NCBI GenBank assembly: GCA_965204715.1
Contig: OZ242009.1
Location: 2,418,001 to 2,482,000, forward strand
Direction of reading: 5' to 3'
Origin: CATOSP01 sp965204715
Lineage (GTDB): Bacteria > Chloroflexota > Dehalococcoidia > Lucifugimonadales > UBA3495
Length of the DNA: 64,000 nt
The translations under genes and the position numbers were made by a program. Under the pieces are notes generated by a model. That model had not been told where the DNA came from, searched no databases, and was given only the letters and a program-made list of their open reading frames with translations. Shown here one piece after another: positions 1 to 8,201 of the stretch (its first letter is position 1; every line of letters begins with the position of its first letter).

Positions 1-1
1 G

Positions 2-364
2 ATCATCGAGAACGGCGGCAGCTACTACCTGCCCAAGCTGGTGGGTCTGGGCCGCGCCCTGGAGTTCGCCTACACCGGGCACCTGGACGCCCAGCGGGCC
101 TACGACTGGGGGATGCTGAACTACCTGGTGCCGTCCGAGGAGTTGGAGGAGACGACCCGCGCCCTGTGCGACCGCATCATGCGCACCCCACCGATGGTGC
201 AGTGGATCAGCAAGCGCATCATGCGTTCCGCCCTGGACAACTCCCTGGAGACCACCATGGTGTTGACCTCCAACGCCGGGGGCATCCTGAACGGCTCCGA
301 AGACGCCAGGGAGGCGAGGCAGGCGTTCCTGGAGAAGCGCGCGCCGGTGTTCAAGGGTCGGTAG
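2..364 (+). CDS. Enoyl-CoA hydratase/isomerase family protein, C-terminal part
   Basis: This is the 3' part of a crotonase-fold gene whose start lies before the window; the frame is open from base 2. The visible 120 residues contain GGSYYLPKLVGLGRALE, the oxyanion/active-site stretch after the crotonase core. AYDWGMLNYLVP follows, then the C-terminal helices ending in EKRAPVFKGR. The family hydrates or isomerises enoyl-CoA esters in beta-oxidation-like pathways. The substrate cannot be told from this fragment. The surrounding CoA-transferase and dehydratase genes suggest catabolism of organic acids. Family assignment is firm; the exact reaction is not. Confidence 0.85.
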   Translation: MIENGGSYYLPKLVGLGRALEFAYTGHLDAQRAYDWGMLNYLVPSEELEETTRALCDRIMRTPPMVQWISKRIMRSALDNSLETTMVLTSNAGGILNGSEDAREARQAFLEKRAPVFKGR

Positions 365-464
365 GCTCGCCTGCTGACATTTCCCGATTGATTGTGCGGA
401 TTTCCCTCCGCTACCATCGAACCATTACTCGAACCATCACTTGCGAACCTGAGGAGGGGGAATC

Positions 465-839
465 ATGCCACAGCCGGTAATACATTTTGAAATCAACGCG
501 CGGGACTCGGCGAAGATCACCAGTTTCTACACATCCCTTTTCGGTTGGTCCGTAGACGCCGACAATCCCATGAACTACGGGTTGACCATGACCAAGGACG
601 GGGACCTGGGAATCGACGGCGGCATCTACCAGCAGGGGGACGAGGAGGATGCTCCGGGCATCCGAATATACGCCCAGGTGGATGACGCACAGGCTTACCT
701 GGACAGGGCCGTGGAACTGGGCGGCAAGTCCGTTGGCCCGGCGATGGAAGTCCCGGGCGCCGGTATAATGGTGGGCATGTTCCTGGACCCGGAGGGGAAC
801 CTGTTCGGCGTGGTTCAGCACCTGGAGGATCACGGATAA
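465..839 (+). CDS. VOC (glyoxalase/bleomycin resistance) family protein
   Basis: A 124-residue single-module VOC protein. The pattern is typical: VIHFEIN at the N-terminus, FYTSLFGW helix-strand, and FLDPEGNLFGVVQH at the end. Such proteins use paired beta-alpha-beta-beta-beta modules for metal-dependent chemistry or ligand binding, usually as dimers when single-module. The start is set by GAGGAGGGGGAATC just before the ATG. It sits 100 bp after the enoyl-CoA hydratase gene on the same strand. The substrate is unknown. Two other VOC genes in the window (5,830 and 28,582) are only distantly similar. Confidence 0.85.
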   Translation: MPQPVIHFEINARDSAKITSFYTSLFGWSVDADNPMNYGLTMTKDGDLGIDGGIYQQGDEEDAPGIRIYAQVDDAQAYLDRAVELGGKSVGPAMEVPGAGIMVGMFLDPEGNLFGVVQHLEDHG

Positions 840-956
840 AGCTATTCCCGCACGAGACCCACTTGGGCGTGGCGTTGCCTTCCTGGAGATTCCCCGGTGT
901 CGGCAACGCCAGCTATGAAACTCAGTATGTGCGATCCTGCCCGCAGCGACCTGCCT

Positions 957-1478
957 CTATCCGATGGCCAGGCTCTGTCCGAAGCGCTCGCCGTGGGTGA
1001 TCTCGGACATGGGCTTGCGGGGTGTGCCGCGGCCCCTGGCTCCCTCGACCCGGTAGCCGAAGGGCAGGACGGTTATCAGGGCCATATCCTGGGGGATTCC
1101 GAGAAGCTCCTTGACCGCCGCCTGCTGCTCCTCCGCTCTCATGCCGACGAAGCATGTGCCCAGACCCTCGGACCATGCCACCAGCTCCATCTGTTGCAAT
1201 GCCCGGCCCGCGTCGAGGTCGGGCCGCCTTGCGTCGGCCATGACGACCGCGATGGCCAACGGGGCCTGTCCGATGAACGCGCCCTGGGTGCAGATGGTCC
1301 CCAACTGCTTGATGGTGTCCGGGTTCCTGACCGCGATGAAATGCCAGGGTTGGGTGTTGCTGGAACTGGGCGCCCACCGGGCGGCTTGAAGTATTCGATA
1401 AAGAACGTCGTCGGGCACCGGGTCAGGTTTGAAGTCCCGTACCGTGCGCCGGGTCCTGATGCACTGGAATACATCCAT
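957..1478 (-). CDS. Nitroreductase family protein (FMN-dependent)
   Basis: A 173-residue nitroreductase-fold protein. RTRRTVRDF (residues 8-16) and WAPSSSNTQPWHF (35-47) are the usual FMN-contacting segments; a late glycine-rich loop follows. Family members reduce nitro groups, quinones or other electrophiles with NAD(P)H as FMN-bound dimers. At 173 residues it is near the short end of the family. The ATG is preceded by AGGAGGAATTGAC. It is divergent from the CMD-like gene at 1,688. The natural substrate is unknown. Confidence 0.88.
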   Translation of the reverse strand: MDVFQCIRTRRTVRDFKPDPVPDDVLYRILQAARWAPSSSNTQPWHFIAVRNPDTIKQLGTICTQGAFIGQAPLAIAVVMADARRPDLDAGRALQQMELVAWSEGLGTCFVGMRAEEQQAAVKELLGIPQDMALITVLPFGYRVEGARGRGTPRKPMSEITHGERFGQSLAIG

Positions 1479-1534
1479 GTCAATTCCTCCTGAGGTTGCG
1501 TTACAGGGTACTATGGGTGGAACGTCTCGCTTCT

Positions 1535-1556
1535 ATGGGTAATCGATGGGTAATCG
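1535..1556. repeat. Tandem 11-bp direct repeat in a divergent intergenic region
   Basis: Two perfect head-to-tail copies of ATGGGTAATCG lie in the roughly 210-bp gap between the divergent nitroreductase and CMD-like genes. The position would suit a regulator binding site, but no function can be shown. Confidence 0.5.
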
Positions 1557-1687
1557 ATACGGAAAGTATGCTGGTCTGCGCGGGTCGTCCTGCACATGAG
1601 ATATTACCACGGAAGACCAGAGTTGCCCCGACGGTTGCCCTGTCCAGTCCAGCCGCCGGACATCAGCCGCCAATAGTGGAGGAAAGA

Positions 1688-2242
1688 ATGGCACGAATAC
1701 CGCCACCAACCAGGGACCAGATAAGGGAGGAGTTGCGGGAGATATTCGACGAGGTCTCGTCACCGCCCGGCGGGGTGGGCACGGGGCCGCTGTCGGTGCT
1801 CAAGCACAGCCCGGAGATGTCGCGGCGGGCTGCGCCGTTGTTCAGTTACGTGCGCAACGAGTCCACGTTGCCCGCCAGGATTCGGGAGTTGGCGATGATC
1901 GTCACCGCCCGGGTCACCAACTGCCAGTACATCTGGAACGTCCACGCTCCCACGGGCAGGCGGGAAGGTCTGAGCGATGAAATGGTGGACGCGCTGAAGA
2001 ACCGGGAACCGCTGCCTTCCATGCCTGCCGACGAGAAGGCGGTCATAGACCTGGGGACGGAGTTGTTGCAGACTCACCGGGTTAGCCAGGAGAATTTCCA
2101 AGCGGCCTGGGAGCAGTTCGGCGCCCAGGGGTTGGTGGAGTTGACCACCCTGATGGGCTTCTTTGCCATGCTGGCCATGAACGCCAATATGGTGGAACTC
2201 GACCCGCCGGAAGAGCTGGCGGAACCGCTGATGCAGGTCTAA
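1688..2242 (+). CDS. Carboxymuconolactone decarboxylase-like (AhpD-fold) protein, first of three paralogues
   Basis: A 184-residue AhpD-fold protein. The frame is open further upstream, but the ATG at 1,688 is chosen because GGAGGAAAG precedes it and because the two paralogues also begin MAR-P-TR. The signature is TARVTNCQYIWNVH. Cys79 and His86 are present, but the second Cys of the AhpD CxxCxxxH motif is Ile82. The canonical two-cysteine redox chemistry is therefore not available. The family includes gamma-carboxymuconolactone decarboxylases and alkylhydroperoxidase partners; here the role is unknown. Its stop overlaps the convergent amidohydrolase by a few bases. Confidence 0.85.
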   Translation: MARIPPPTRDQIREELREIFDEVSSPPGGVGTGPLSVLKHSPEMSRRAAPLFSYVRNESTLPARIRELAMIVTARVTNCQYIWNVHAPTGRREGLSDEMVDALKNREPLPSMPADEKAVIDLGTELLQTHRVSQENFQAAWEQFGAQGLVELTTLMGFFAMLAMNANMVELDPPEELAEPLMQV

Positions 2243-3240
2243 ATCCCCAGCAACTGCTCAAGGTTGCGGCAGGCTATCTTTTCCTTCTCGTCCTGGGACA
2301 GGCTCTGCAAGCCTTCCAGCCAGCCGCCGGGGGAGGGGTCCCATTCCACGAAGGGCCAATCGCTGCCTATGACCACCCGGTCTATGCCCACTGAGTCAAT
2401 CAGGAAGCGGAGGGCAGGTTCGCTGTTGGTCAGGAAGTCATAGTAAAGCTGCTTCTGGTAGGAGCTTGGCGGCCGCTTGATGTTGGTCCTCGCCTCGGAG
2501 CGCACCATCCAGCCGTGGTCAAGCCGCCCCATGCCGAAGCACGCTGGGCCCCCGCCGTGGGCGACGCAAGCCTTCAGGTTGGGACACTCCTCCAGGATTC
2601 CGCCGAAGATGAGGGTGGCCACGACCATGGCGTCTTCCAGTGGGACGCCGATGCTGTTGGGCATGGAGTATTTCCGGGTCCGCGCCGTGGCGACTATGTT
2701 GTCCTGCGGTTGCGGGTGGAAGAAGAGGAATGCGCCCAGGGCCTCCGCGGCCTTGAAGAGGGGCAGGAAGCGGGGTTCATCCCAGTTCTCATCGTTTACT
2801 GCGGCGTCAAGCTCCGCGCCCTTCAGTCCCAGGGTATTGACTGCCCGTTCCAGTTCCTCGATGGCCGCATCCACATCCTGCACGGGTAAGGTAGCCATCC
2901 CGGCGAACCTGTCGGGGTGCTGGCGGGCCAGGGCTGAGATTTCATCATTGACCTCACGGGCCATCTGCGTGGTCTGGGCGGAGCCCCAGCTATATCCGAA
3001 GTAAGGGGTATGGATCGAGACCAACTGGAGGTCGGTGCCGCTGGCGTCCATGTCGTCGATGCGCTCTTCGGGCGTGAAGCGCAGCTTGGGGCTGTTGATG
3101 GCGACCCGCCGGCCGCTGGGGTCATCGAAACCCGGACTTGGCGCGGCTGAATAGGTGAGGCCATACCAGTCTTGCCCCTGGTCCTGGGCCTGTATAACGC
3201 TCCGGGGGATGTAGTGGGAGTGTACGTCGATCTTCCTCAA
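2239..3240 (-). CDS. Amidohydrolase family protein (ACMSD-like metal-dependent hydrolase/decarboxylase)
   Basis: A 333-residue amidohydrolase-2 type TIM barrel. Metal-ligand candidates are the HxH pair His7/His9 in KIDVHSHYIP, His175 in FFHPQPQD, His228 in CVAHGGG and Asp294 in GSDWPF. This set fits the ACMSD (aminocarboxymuconate semialdehyde decarboxylase) group, which performs non-oxidative decarboxylation or hydrolysis of aromatic-derived acids. The substrate is unknown. It lies in tandem with a clear paralogue (3,310-4,305, same strand), whose product has the same motif order, so this is a duplicated gene pair probably read as one unit. Confidence 0.88.
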   Translation of the reverse strand: MRKIDVHSHYIPRSVIQAQDQGQDWYGLTYSAAPSPGFDDPSGRRVAINSPKLRFTPEERIDDMDASGTDLQLVSIHTPYFGYSWGSAQTTQMAREVNDEISALARQHPDRFAGMATLPVQDVDAAIEELERAVNTLGLKGAELDAAVNDENWDEPRFLPLFKAAEALGAFLFFHPQPQDNIVATARTRKYSMPNSIGVPLEDAMVVATLIFGGILEECPNLKACVAHGGGPACFGMGRLDHGWMVRSEARTNIKRPPSSYQKQLYYDFLTNSEPALRFLIDSVGIDRVVIGSDWPFVEWDPSPGGWLEGLQSLSQDEKEKIACRNLEQLLGI

Positions 3241-3309
3241 CGATGTCCTCCATTGTGTCTCGCCCCATCCGTCTCTGCCTCCACTGGTTATGCTGGCATG
3301 GACGGCGGG

Positions 3310-4305
3310 CTAGAGGTCCAGCAATCGCTCCAGGTTCTTCCAGAGAATTGCTTCCTTCTCGTCCTGGGTCAGGCCTTCGAGGCTCAATACCCAGGACACC
3401 GGCCAGTCCTGGGCCATGTCGTAGGGCCAGTCGGTGCCGAAGAGAACTCGGTCGATGCCCACGGTGTCGATCAGGAACCTGAGCGCGGTTTCGGTATAGA
3501 CGATGCTGTCGTAGTAGAACCGCTTGAGGTAGGCGCTGGGCGGCTCGGGGTTGTGGCGTTCCTCATTCGACATGCCGCGCCAGTTCCGGTCCATCCGCCC
3601 CACGCCGTAGCAGGCGTACCCGCCGCCGTGGGAGAAGCAGACTTTGAGGTCCGGGCAAGCATCCATGACGCCGCCGAATACGAGGGAAGCGAAGGTCAGG
3701 GTACGGTCGGCGAGATTCCCTATGGAGTTGGGCAGGTGGTAGCGGCGGATTCGGGGGCTGACCACCGTTTCGCCGCCCTGGTGAAACAGTATCAACGCGC
3801 CCAATTGCTCGGCGGCCTTCCAGAAGGGGAGGTACTCCGGCTCGTCCAGCAGCTTGCCGTTGATCTTGTCATCGATCATTGCGCCTTTGAAACCGAGGTT
3901 GACCATGACCCGCTCAAGCTCGGCTACTGTGGCGTCAACGTCCTGCATCGGCAGGGTGGCCAGCCCGGCAAAACGGTCGGGCCACGACTGGACCATCCCG
4001 GCTATCTCGTCGTTTGATTCCCGGGAAGTGGCCACAGCAACGGCAGCGTCAAGGTGGTAGTTGTAGAAACCGGCGTAGGGCGAGACCACATGGACGTCCA
4101 CTCCCAGAGAGTCCATGTCGGCCAGACGTTGCTCCGGAGTCCAACTGGCGCGGGGAGGAAGCTGGCCGCGTTCATCGCCGGATACCAGGACCTCGCGGCC
4201 CCGTGCGTCCTGTTCCCGGCGCAGGCCGTGCCAGGAGCCGCCGTCCTGGGTGGCCCGCCAGAAGCATTGGGGTGTCAGGTGGGCATGAACGTCGATCGCG
4301 CGCAT
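3310..4305 (-). CDS. Amidohydrolase family protein (ACMSD-like), tandem paralogue
   Basis: About 331 residues from the ATG at 4,305 (MRAIDVHAHLTP). This start matches the start of the neighbouring paralogue and has GGAG upstream; the frame also continues to a TTG at 4,350 without a clear ribosome site. Motifs: HxH (His7/His9), LFHQGG, CFSHGGG, GTDWPYD. The function is inferred as for the paralogue: a metal-dependent decarboxylase or hydrolase acting on aromatic or dicarboxylic acids. It is transcribed first in the pair. Divergent from the flavin monooxygenase at 4,554. Confidence 0.86.
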   Translation of the reverse strand: MRAIDVHAHLTPQCFWRATQDGGSWHGLRREQDARGREVLVSGDERGQLPPRASWTPEQRLADMDSLGVDVHVVSPYAGFYNYHLDAAVAVATSRESNDEIAGMVQSWPDRFAGLATLPMQDVDATVAELERVMVNLGFKGAMIDDKINGKLLDEPEYLPFWKAAEQLGALILFHQGGETVVSPRIRRYHLPNSIGNLADRTLTFASLVFGGVMDACPDLKVCFSHGGGYACYGVGRMDRNWRGMSNEERHNPEPPSAYLKRFYYDSIVYTETALRFLIDTVGIDRVLFGTDWPYDMAQDWPVSWVLSLEGLTQDEKEAILWKNLERLLDL

Positions 4306-4442
4306 ATAGGGACTCCGGTCCAGATTCATTGAAGGGTTGTCTTCGGCCAACGGAACGGTAGCACCGGCATACCGGATGTGTCAATTTCGGGTCTTCTCGA
4401 TACAGCGTTCCATGTCGTAGACCTGGGTGCAGAGCATCCGGT

Positions 4443-4472
4443 GTTTGACATAGGAAACGGGTTGACACTAGA
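4443..4472 (+). promoter_or_regulatory. Candidate sigma70-type promoter
   Basis: TTGACA (4,443-4,448) and TAGAGT (4,467-4,472) are separated by 18 nt, about 80 bp before the luciferase-like gene at 4,554. The -35 is perfect and the -10 is weak. A second TTGACA lies inside the spacer. Confidence 0.4.
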
Positions 4473-4553
4473 GTGGGAAGGACAGATGGTCGTCCCGCTT
4501 TGGCCTGCGGTATCTGCAGGCGGGTCTTTCGATTCATTCTAGGGAGCATATTC

Positions 4554-5681
4554 ATGGCATTGCAGTTTGGGGTATTTGACCACATTGAGCCGATTCCTGA
4601 CGTGCCCCTCGACCAGATTTACCGGGAACGGCTGGACCAGATAGAGCGGTTGGAAGAAGCCGGGTTCTACTCCTACCACCTGGCGGAGCACCACACCCCG
4701 GCGGTCCATAGTCTTGCCCCTTCCCAGAACGTGTTTCTGGCCGCTGCCGCCGAGAGGACTACCACCATGCGGCTCGGCCCCTGTGTCTACGTGCTTCCCC
4801 TGCACCACCCGGTGCGACTCATCGAGGAAATCTGCATGTTGGACAACCTCAGCGGCGGCAGAATGGACATCGGCGTTGGCCGCGGCGGTGTGATCGAAGC
4901 CTATTTCTGGGGCCAGGACTCGGATGTAGAGATAAACCACGCCCGCTACCTTGAGACCCTGGATATAGTCCGGGAGGGTCTCGGCCACGATTCGCTCACC
5001 TACCGGGGCGAGTTTTACAACTTCGACGACCTTCCCATGCGTCTGCGGCCCTTGCAGAATCCCTACCCGCCCCTGTGGTACATGCGGAACGTGGAGACCG
5101 CGGCCATCAACGGGATGCACACCATCATCGTCGGCAACTTGGACTCCTTCCAGGCCAACGTCGACCGCTACTTTCAACTGTGGGAGCAGCACCAGGGGCC
5201 GGGTGCGCTGAATCCCCAGGGGGAAGCTCCCAAGATAGGGCTGGTCAACCACCTGTACCTGGCCGATACGGACGAAGAGGCGGCGAAAATTGCCCAACCG
5301 GCCTGGGACCAGTACAAGTGGAACCTGGGCACACCGCGCCGCCTGGAAGTGGAGAGGCGGGGCCTGACTCAGTTCTCTGGAAGCAACGCCAACGCCAGGC
5401 CGTCCAACCTTCCCGAACGGGAAGCCCAGGCGAGTCTACCTGCCGAAACTGCGCCGCGCAGGTCCCGGTCCAGCGGACTTGAGGAACACGCTGCGCCTGG
5501 AGGAGGCGGGTTCAATGTTGTTGCCGGTTCCCCGGACTCCATCCGCAGCTACATGGACGAATACGTGGAGACCGGAGCCAACTACTTCGTGGCCGCATTC
5601 CAGTGGGGCCATTTGAGCCATGAGGAGACCATGCGGTCTCTGGAGTTGTTCGTGACTGAGGTGATGCCCCACTACATGTAA
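4554..5681 (+). CDS. LLM class flavin-dependent oxidoreductase (bacterial luciferase-like)
   Basis: A 375-residue luciferase-fold monooxygenase. The start at 4,554 is set by AGGGAG nine bases upstream and by the family-typical opening MALQFGVFDH. Visible landmarks are SYHLAEHHTP, the LGPCVYVLPLHHPVRLIEE strand-helix, LSGGRMDIGVGRGG (flavin-phosphate region) and the C-terminal SLELFVTEVMPHYM. Members use reduced FMN or F420 and oxygen to oxidise small organics. Residues roughly 290-330 are low-complexity and Ser/Arg/Pro-rich compared with the family core; this may be a linker or a locally shifted reading. Related enzymes are at 35,410, 46,950 and 48,521. Confidence 0.9.
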   Translation: MALQFGVFDHIEPIPDVPLDQIYRERLDQIERLEEAGFYSYHLAEHHTPAVHSLAPSQNVFLAAAAERTTTMRLGPCVYVLPLHHPVRLIEEICMLDNLSGGRMDIGVGRGGVIEAYFWGQDSDVEINHARYLETLDIVREGLGHDSLTYRGEFYNFDDLPMRLRPLQNPYPPLWYMRNVETAAINGMHTIIVGNLDSFQANVDRYFQLWEQHQGPGALNPQGEAPKIGLVNHLYLADTDEEAAKIAQPAWDQYKWNLGTPRRLEVERRGLTQFSGSNANARPSNLPEREAQASLPAETAPRRSRSSGLEEHAAPGGGGFNVVAGSPDSIRSYMDEYVETGANYFVAAFQWGHLSHEETMRSLELFVTEVMPHYM

Positions 5682-5756
5682 GACGCACAAGAATGGGACG
5701 CTGGATAGGTGTGATACCAAAGGAGTGCGGAGTGGGTTTGGTGAGTTTGACGGGTC

Positions 5757-5788
5757 TTGAAATGTATTGATATTATTTATCATATAAT
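5757..5788 (+). promoter_or_regulatory. Candidate promoter in an AT-rich patch
   Basis: A consensus TATAAT (5,783-5,788) sits in an unusually AT-rich patch about 40 bp before the VOC gene at 5,830. The best -35 is TTGAAA (5,757-5,762), but the 20-nt spacer is longer than ideal. Confidence 0.4.
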
Positions 5789-5829
5789 GACAGGGCGCAG
5801 CAATTCAGGCTGTGTCCCGGAGGTGCTTC

Positions 5830-6195
5830 ATGGAGATAATTCTGGACCACACTATAGTTCCTTCCCACGACAAGGAAAACTCTGCCCGGTGGTTTGCGGA
5901 GATTTTCGGTCTCACCTATGACGGGCCGGCGGGACACTTCGCCCCGGTCAAGGTCAATAGCACCCTGACGCTGGACTTCGACGACCGGGAGGGGTTTCAG
6001 CCCCATCACTACGCCTTCCATGTGAGCGAAGAGGACTTCGACGCGATATTCGGGCGCATCAAGTCCAGGGGAATCACCTACGGCAGCGGCCCGCGCTCGC
6101 TGGATGATATGGACATCAACCACCGCCGCGGCGGCCGGGGCGTCTACTTCCTTGATCCGGACCAGCACGTGCTGGAGTTGCTGACCCAGCCCTGA
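5830..6195 (+). CDS. VOC family protein
   Basis: A 121-residue VOC-superfamily protein. The ATG at 5,830 is preceded by CGGAGGTGCTTC; an in-frame GTG at 5,812 is less likely. Residues ILDHTIVPSHDKENSARWFAEIFGL give the first metal-ligand His and the N-terminal module. GVYFLDPDQHVLELLT gives the C-terminal Glu. The ligand pattern resembles dioxygenase/isomerase-like VOC proteins. No substrate can be named. It stands alone between the flavin monooxygenase and the convergent DUF4349 gene. Confidence 0.85.
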   Translation: MEIILDHTIVPSHDKENSARWFAEIFGLTYDGPAGHFAPVKVNSTLTLDFDDREGFQPHHYAFHVSEEDFDAIFGRIKSRGITYGSGPRSLDDMDINHRRGGRGVYFLDPDQHVLELLTQP

Positions 6196-6224
6196 GCATC
6201 GCCCGCGTAGCGTCCGGACAGCGA

Positions 6225-8150
6225 TTACCGGGGTCTGGTCTCCGGCGGGCCGCCGTTGGGAGTATCCGCCTCCGTGGTTTCCACGGCGGGAGTGTCCTGC
6301 GGCTGGTCCAAAGACGTGTCCTGGTCTCCGGGTTGCAGGTCCGCGTAGAAATCCTCCTGTGGTGCCTCCGGTGAATCCGGCTGGCCGCCGAAGCCGGACA
6401 AGTAACCTGACCGTGAGTTCCGGTTGCGGAGCCTTCGGCGGAGATAGATTATTCCAAACACCGCTGCGGCGACCAGCAGCCATATAGGGCTGAACACGGC
6501 CAGCCAGATGGCAATGGTGCCCAACACCTGAAACGCTACGGACAGGGCCCGTACCGCCGTCTTGCCCGTCTCGCCTGCGCTCCAGCCGCCGATGATGAAG
6601 CCTCGGGACTCGTTGACGAAGACGTAGAAGTTGGCGGAAGTAGATACCTTGCCAGCCTCGCTCATGGCGCTCATTGTGAAGGTCACTTCGTAGGGGTCGG
6701 GCCGGTAATCGGAGAAGCTGTGGACCGTTCCCACCCGAGTCGCGCCTTCTTCGGGTACGCCGATTTCGGTGGGCGTGCCATCTCCGAAGTCCCAACGGTG
6801 CTCGTAGTCCCATAGCTCCGCGGGCCGGGTGAAGGTGGCCCTCATGGCCAACTCGTCGCCCTCTTCGGCCACCAGGTTTTCCCCGGCGAAGACCTCTATG
6901 GTGGGAACTTCCGTGATGGTGACAATCACCGTGTCCAAACCTTCGGCCAGCCCGGTGTCTCCACTCCCTGCTATCTTGACCTCGGCGATGTAGTCGCCCT
7001 CGACCTCGTAGACATGGTTCACCGATGCGGTGACCCGCTCGCCCTTGCTGCCCACCACCGGGGCAGTCTGCCTTCCCCTGGCGGTGTTTCCGTCGCCGAA
7101 GTCCCAGGTGTATGAGAACTCATCGACCCCAGGCGGCGGCGTGAAGTTGGCCTTGAACTTCGCGGGCTGGCCTACCCGGAAGGCCGTATCCTCGCCGGCG
7201 TCAACTGGCATGGAGACGGTGGACAGCTTCAAATTCACATTCACGAGGGAATAGGCTGCAACCTGGGACAGGTAGTTGATGCGCCCCTGCATCTCCTCGA
7301 TGCGCATCTGGATGTCGGAGATCCGGTCCTGCACCATCAACGCTTCTTCGACGTCCTGCGCCTTGGACAGCATTTCCAGGTGTACTTGCTCCGTGACCCG
7401 GAGGCTGGCAAGCCTGGACTGGGTGTCCACGAATTCGTCGGTCACGTCCTGGCTGGTGAGGGCCAGCGATTCGACGTCGATGGCCAGGGACTCCAGGTCG
7501 TCGAGCACCTGCTGGAGGGATTCGGCGGGCACCCGGATAGAAACAGACCCGCTGTGCCGGGAGCTGCGGTCGGAGCCGACCACCCACCCGCCGCGGGATA
7601 CGGCCAGACCCGACACCTGTTCTATGGCCAGGGCCACGTCATCAACCACCAGTGCAACGTGGCCCGTGTGGACGATGATGCGATTCTGCGCCACCATCGA
7701 CGGCTGGACTTTGGAGGCTACTCCGGGGCCGCCGGGGTCGGCGACGGCTTCACGGACGAGGGCAGCCACAGCTTTATCGAGGCTTGATTGGATGGTCTCC
7801 ATATCCGGTGCCGGCCCCGGAATTCCGCTCTCAGGTGCCCCGACCTCCTTCACCACTTCAACCTCTTTCACCACCTCCTTCTCGACCACGACTTCACGTG
7901 GGCCGGGTGCTCCTTCAGGTCCGGGTGCTCCGGCAGCACCAGCGGGGCTGGCCGGGTCGGGCATGAATAAAGCCGATCTTGACCCGGGGGGGTCTAACCC
8001 CATGCTCTCGGTCAACGTCGCTTCGGGAGCCGATTCAGCAGCGCCGCTGCAACCGACAAAGACCACGGCCAGGACCAGCGCAAAGAAGTATATAGCAGTC
8101 TTCCAGACGGAAGCTGCCAGGAAGCGTGTTAAATCAGCGGTTGGGAGCAT
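6225..8150 (-). CDS. DUF4349 lipoprotein with two inserted PKD domains
   Basis: About 641 residues from the ATG at 8,150; a GTG at 8,186 is possible but would give an overlong signal peptide. A hydrophobic segment ends in FVGC, so this is a probable lipoprotein. A Pro/Gly-rich collagen-like stretch (GPEGAPGPRE) and a Val/Glu linker follow. The DUF4349 domain starts at RIIVHTGHVALVV and includes a long amphipathic coiled coil (MLSKAQDVEEALMVQDRI). Two PKD-type beta domains are marked by WDFGDG. A transmembrane helix (IWLAVFSPIWLLVAAAVFGII) and a Pro/Glu-rich cytoplasmic tail end the protein. DUF4349 proteins are envelope proteins of unclear role. PKD modules between the coiled coil and the C-terminal helix are not the usual layout. 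Confidence 0.8.
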   Translation of the reverse strand: MLPTADLTRFLAASVWKTAIYFFALVLAVVFVGCSGAAESAPEATLTESMGLDPPGSRSALFMPDPASPAGAAGAPGPEGAPGPREVVVEKEVVKEVEVVKEVGAPESGIPGPAPDMETIQSSLDKAVAALVREAVADPGGPGVASKVQPSMVAQNRIIVHTGHVALVVDDVALAIEQVSGLAVSRGGWVVGSDRSSRHSGSVSIRVPAESLQQVLDDLESLAIDVESLALTSQDVTDEFVDTQSRLASLRVTEQVHLEMLSKAQDVEEALMVQDRISDIQMRIEEMQGRINYLSQVAAYSLVNVNLKLSTVSMPVDAGEDTAFRVGQPAKFKANFTPPPGVDEFSYTWDFGDGNTARGRQTAPVVGSKGERVTASVNHVYEVEGDYIAEVKIAGSGDTGLAEGLDTVIVTITEVPTIEVFAGENLVAEEGDELAMRATFTRPAELWDYEHRWDFGDGTPTEIGVPEEGATRVGTVHSFSDYRPDPYEVTFTMSAMSEAGKVSTSANFYVFVNESRGFIIGGWSAGETGKTAVRALSVAFQVLGTIAIWLAVFSPIWLLVAAAVFGIIYLRRRLRNRNSRSGYLSGFGGQPDSPEAPQEDFYADLQPGDQDTSLDQPQDTPAVETTEADTPNGGPPETRPR

Positions 8151-8201
8151 CTCCCTCGTGCTATGACCGATTTGCGGCCGGGTCACATTCCCGGAAATTG
8201 G

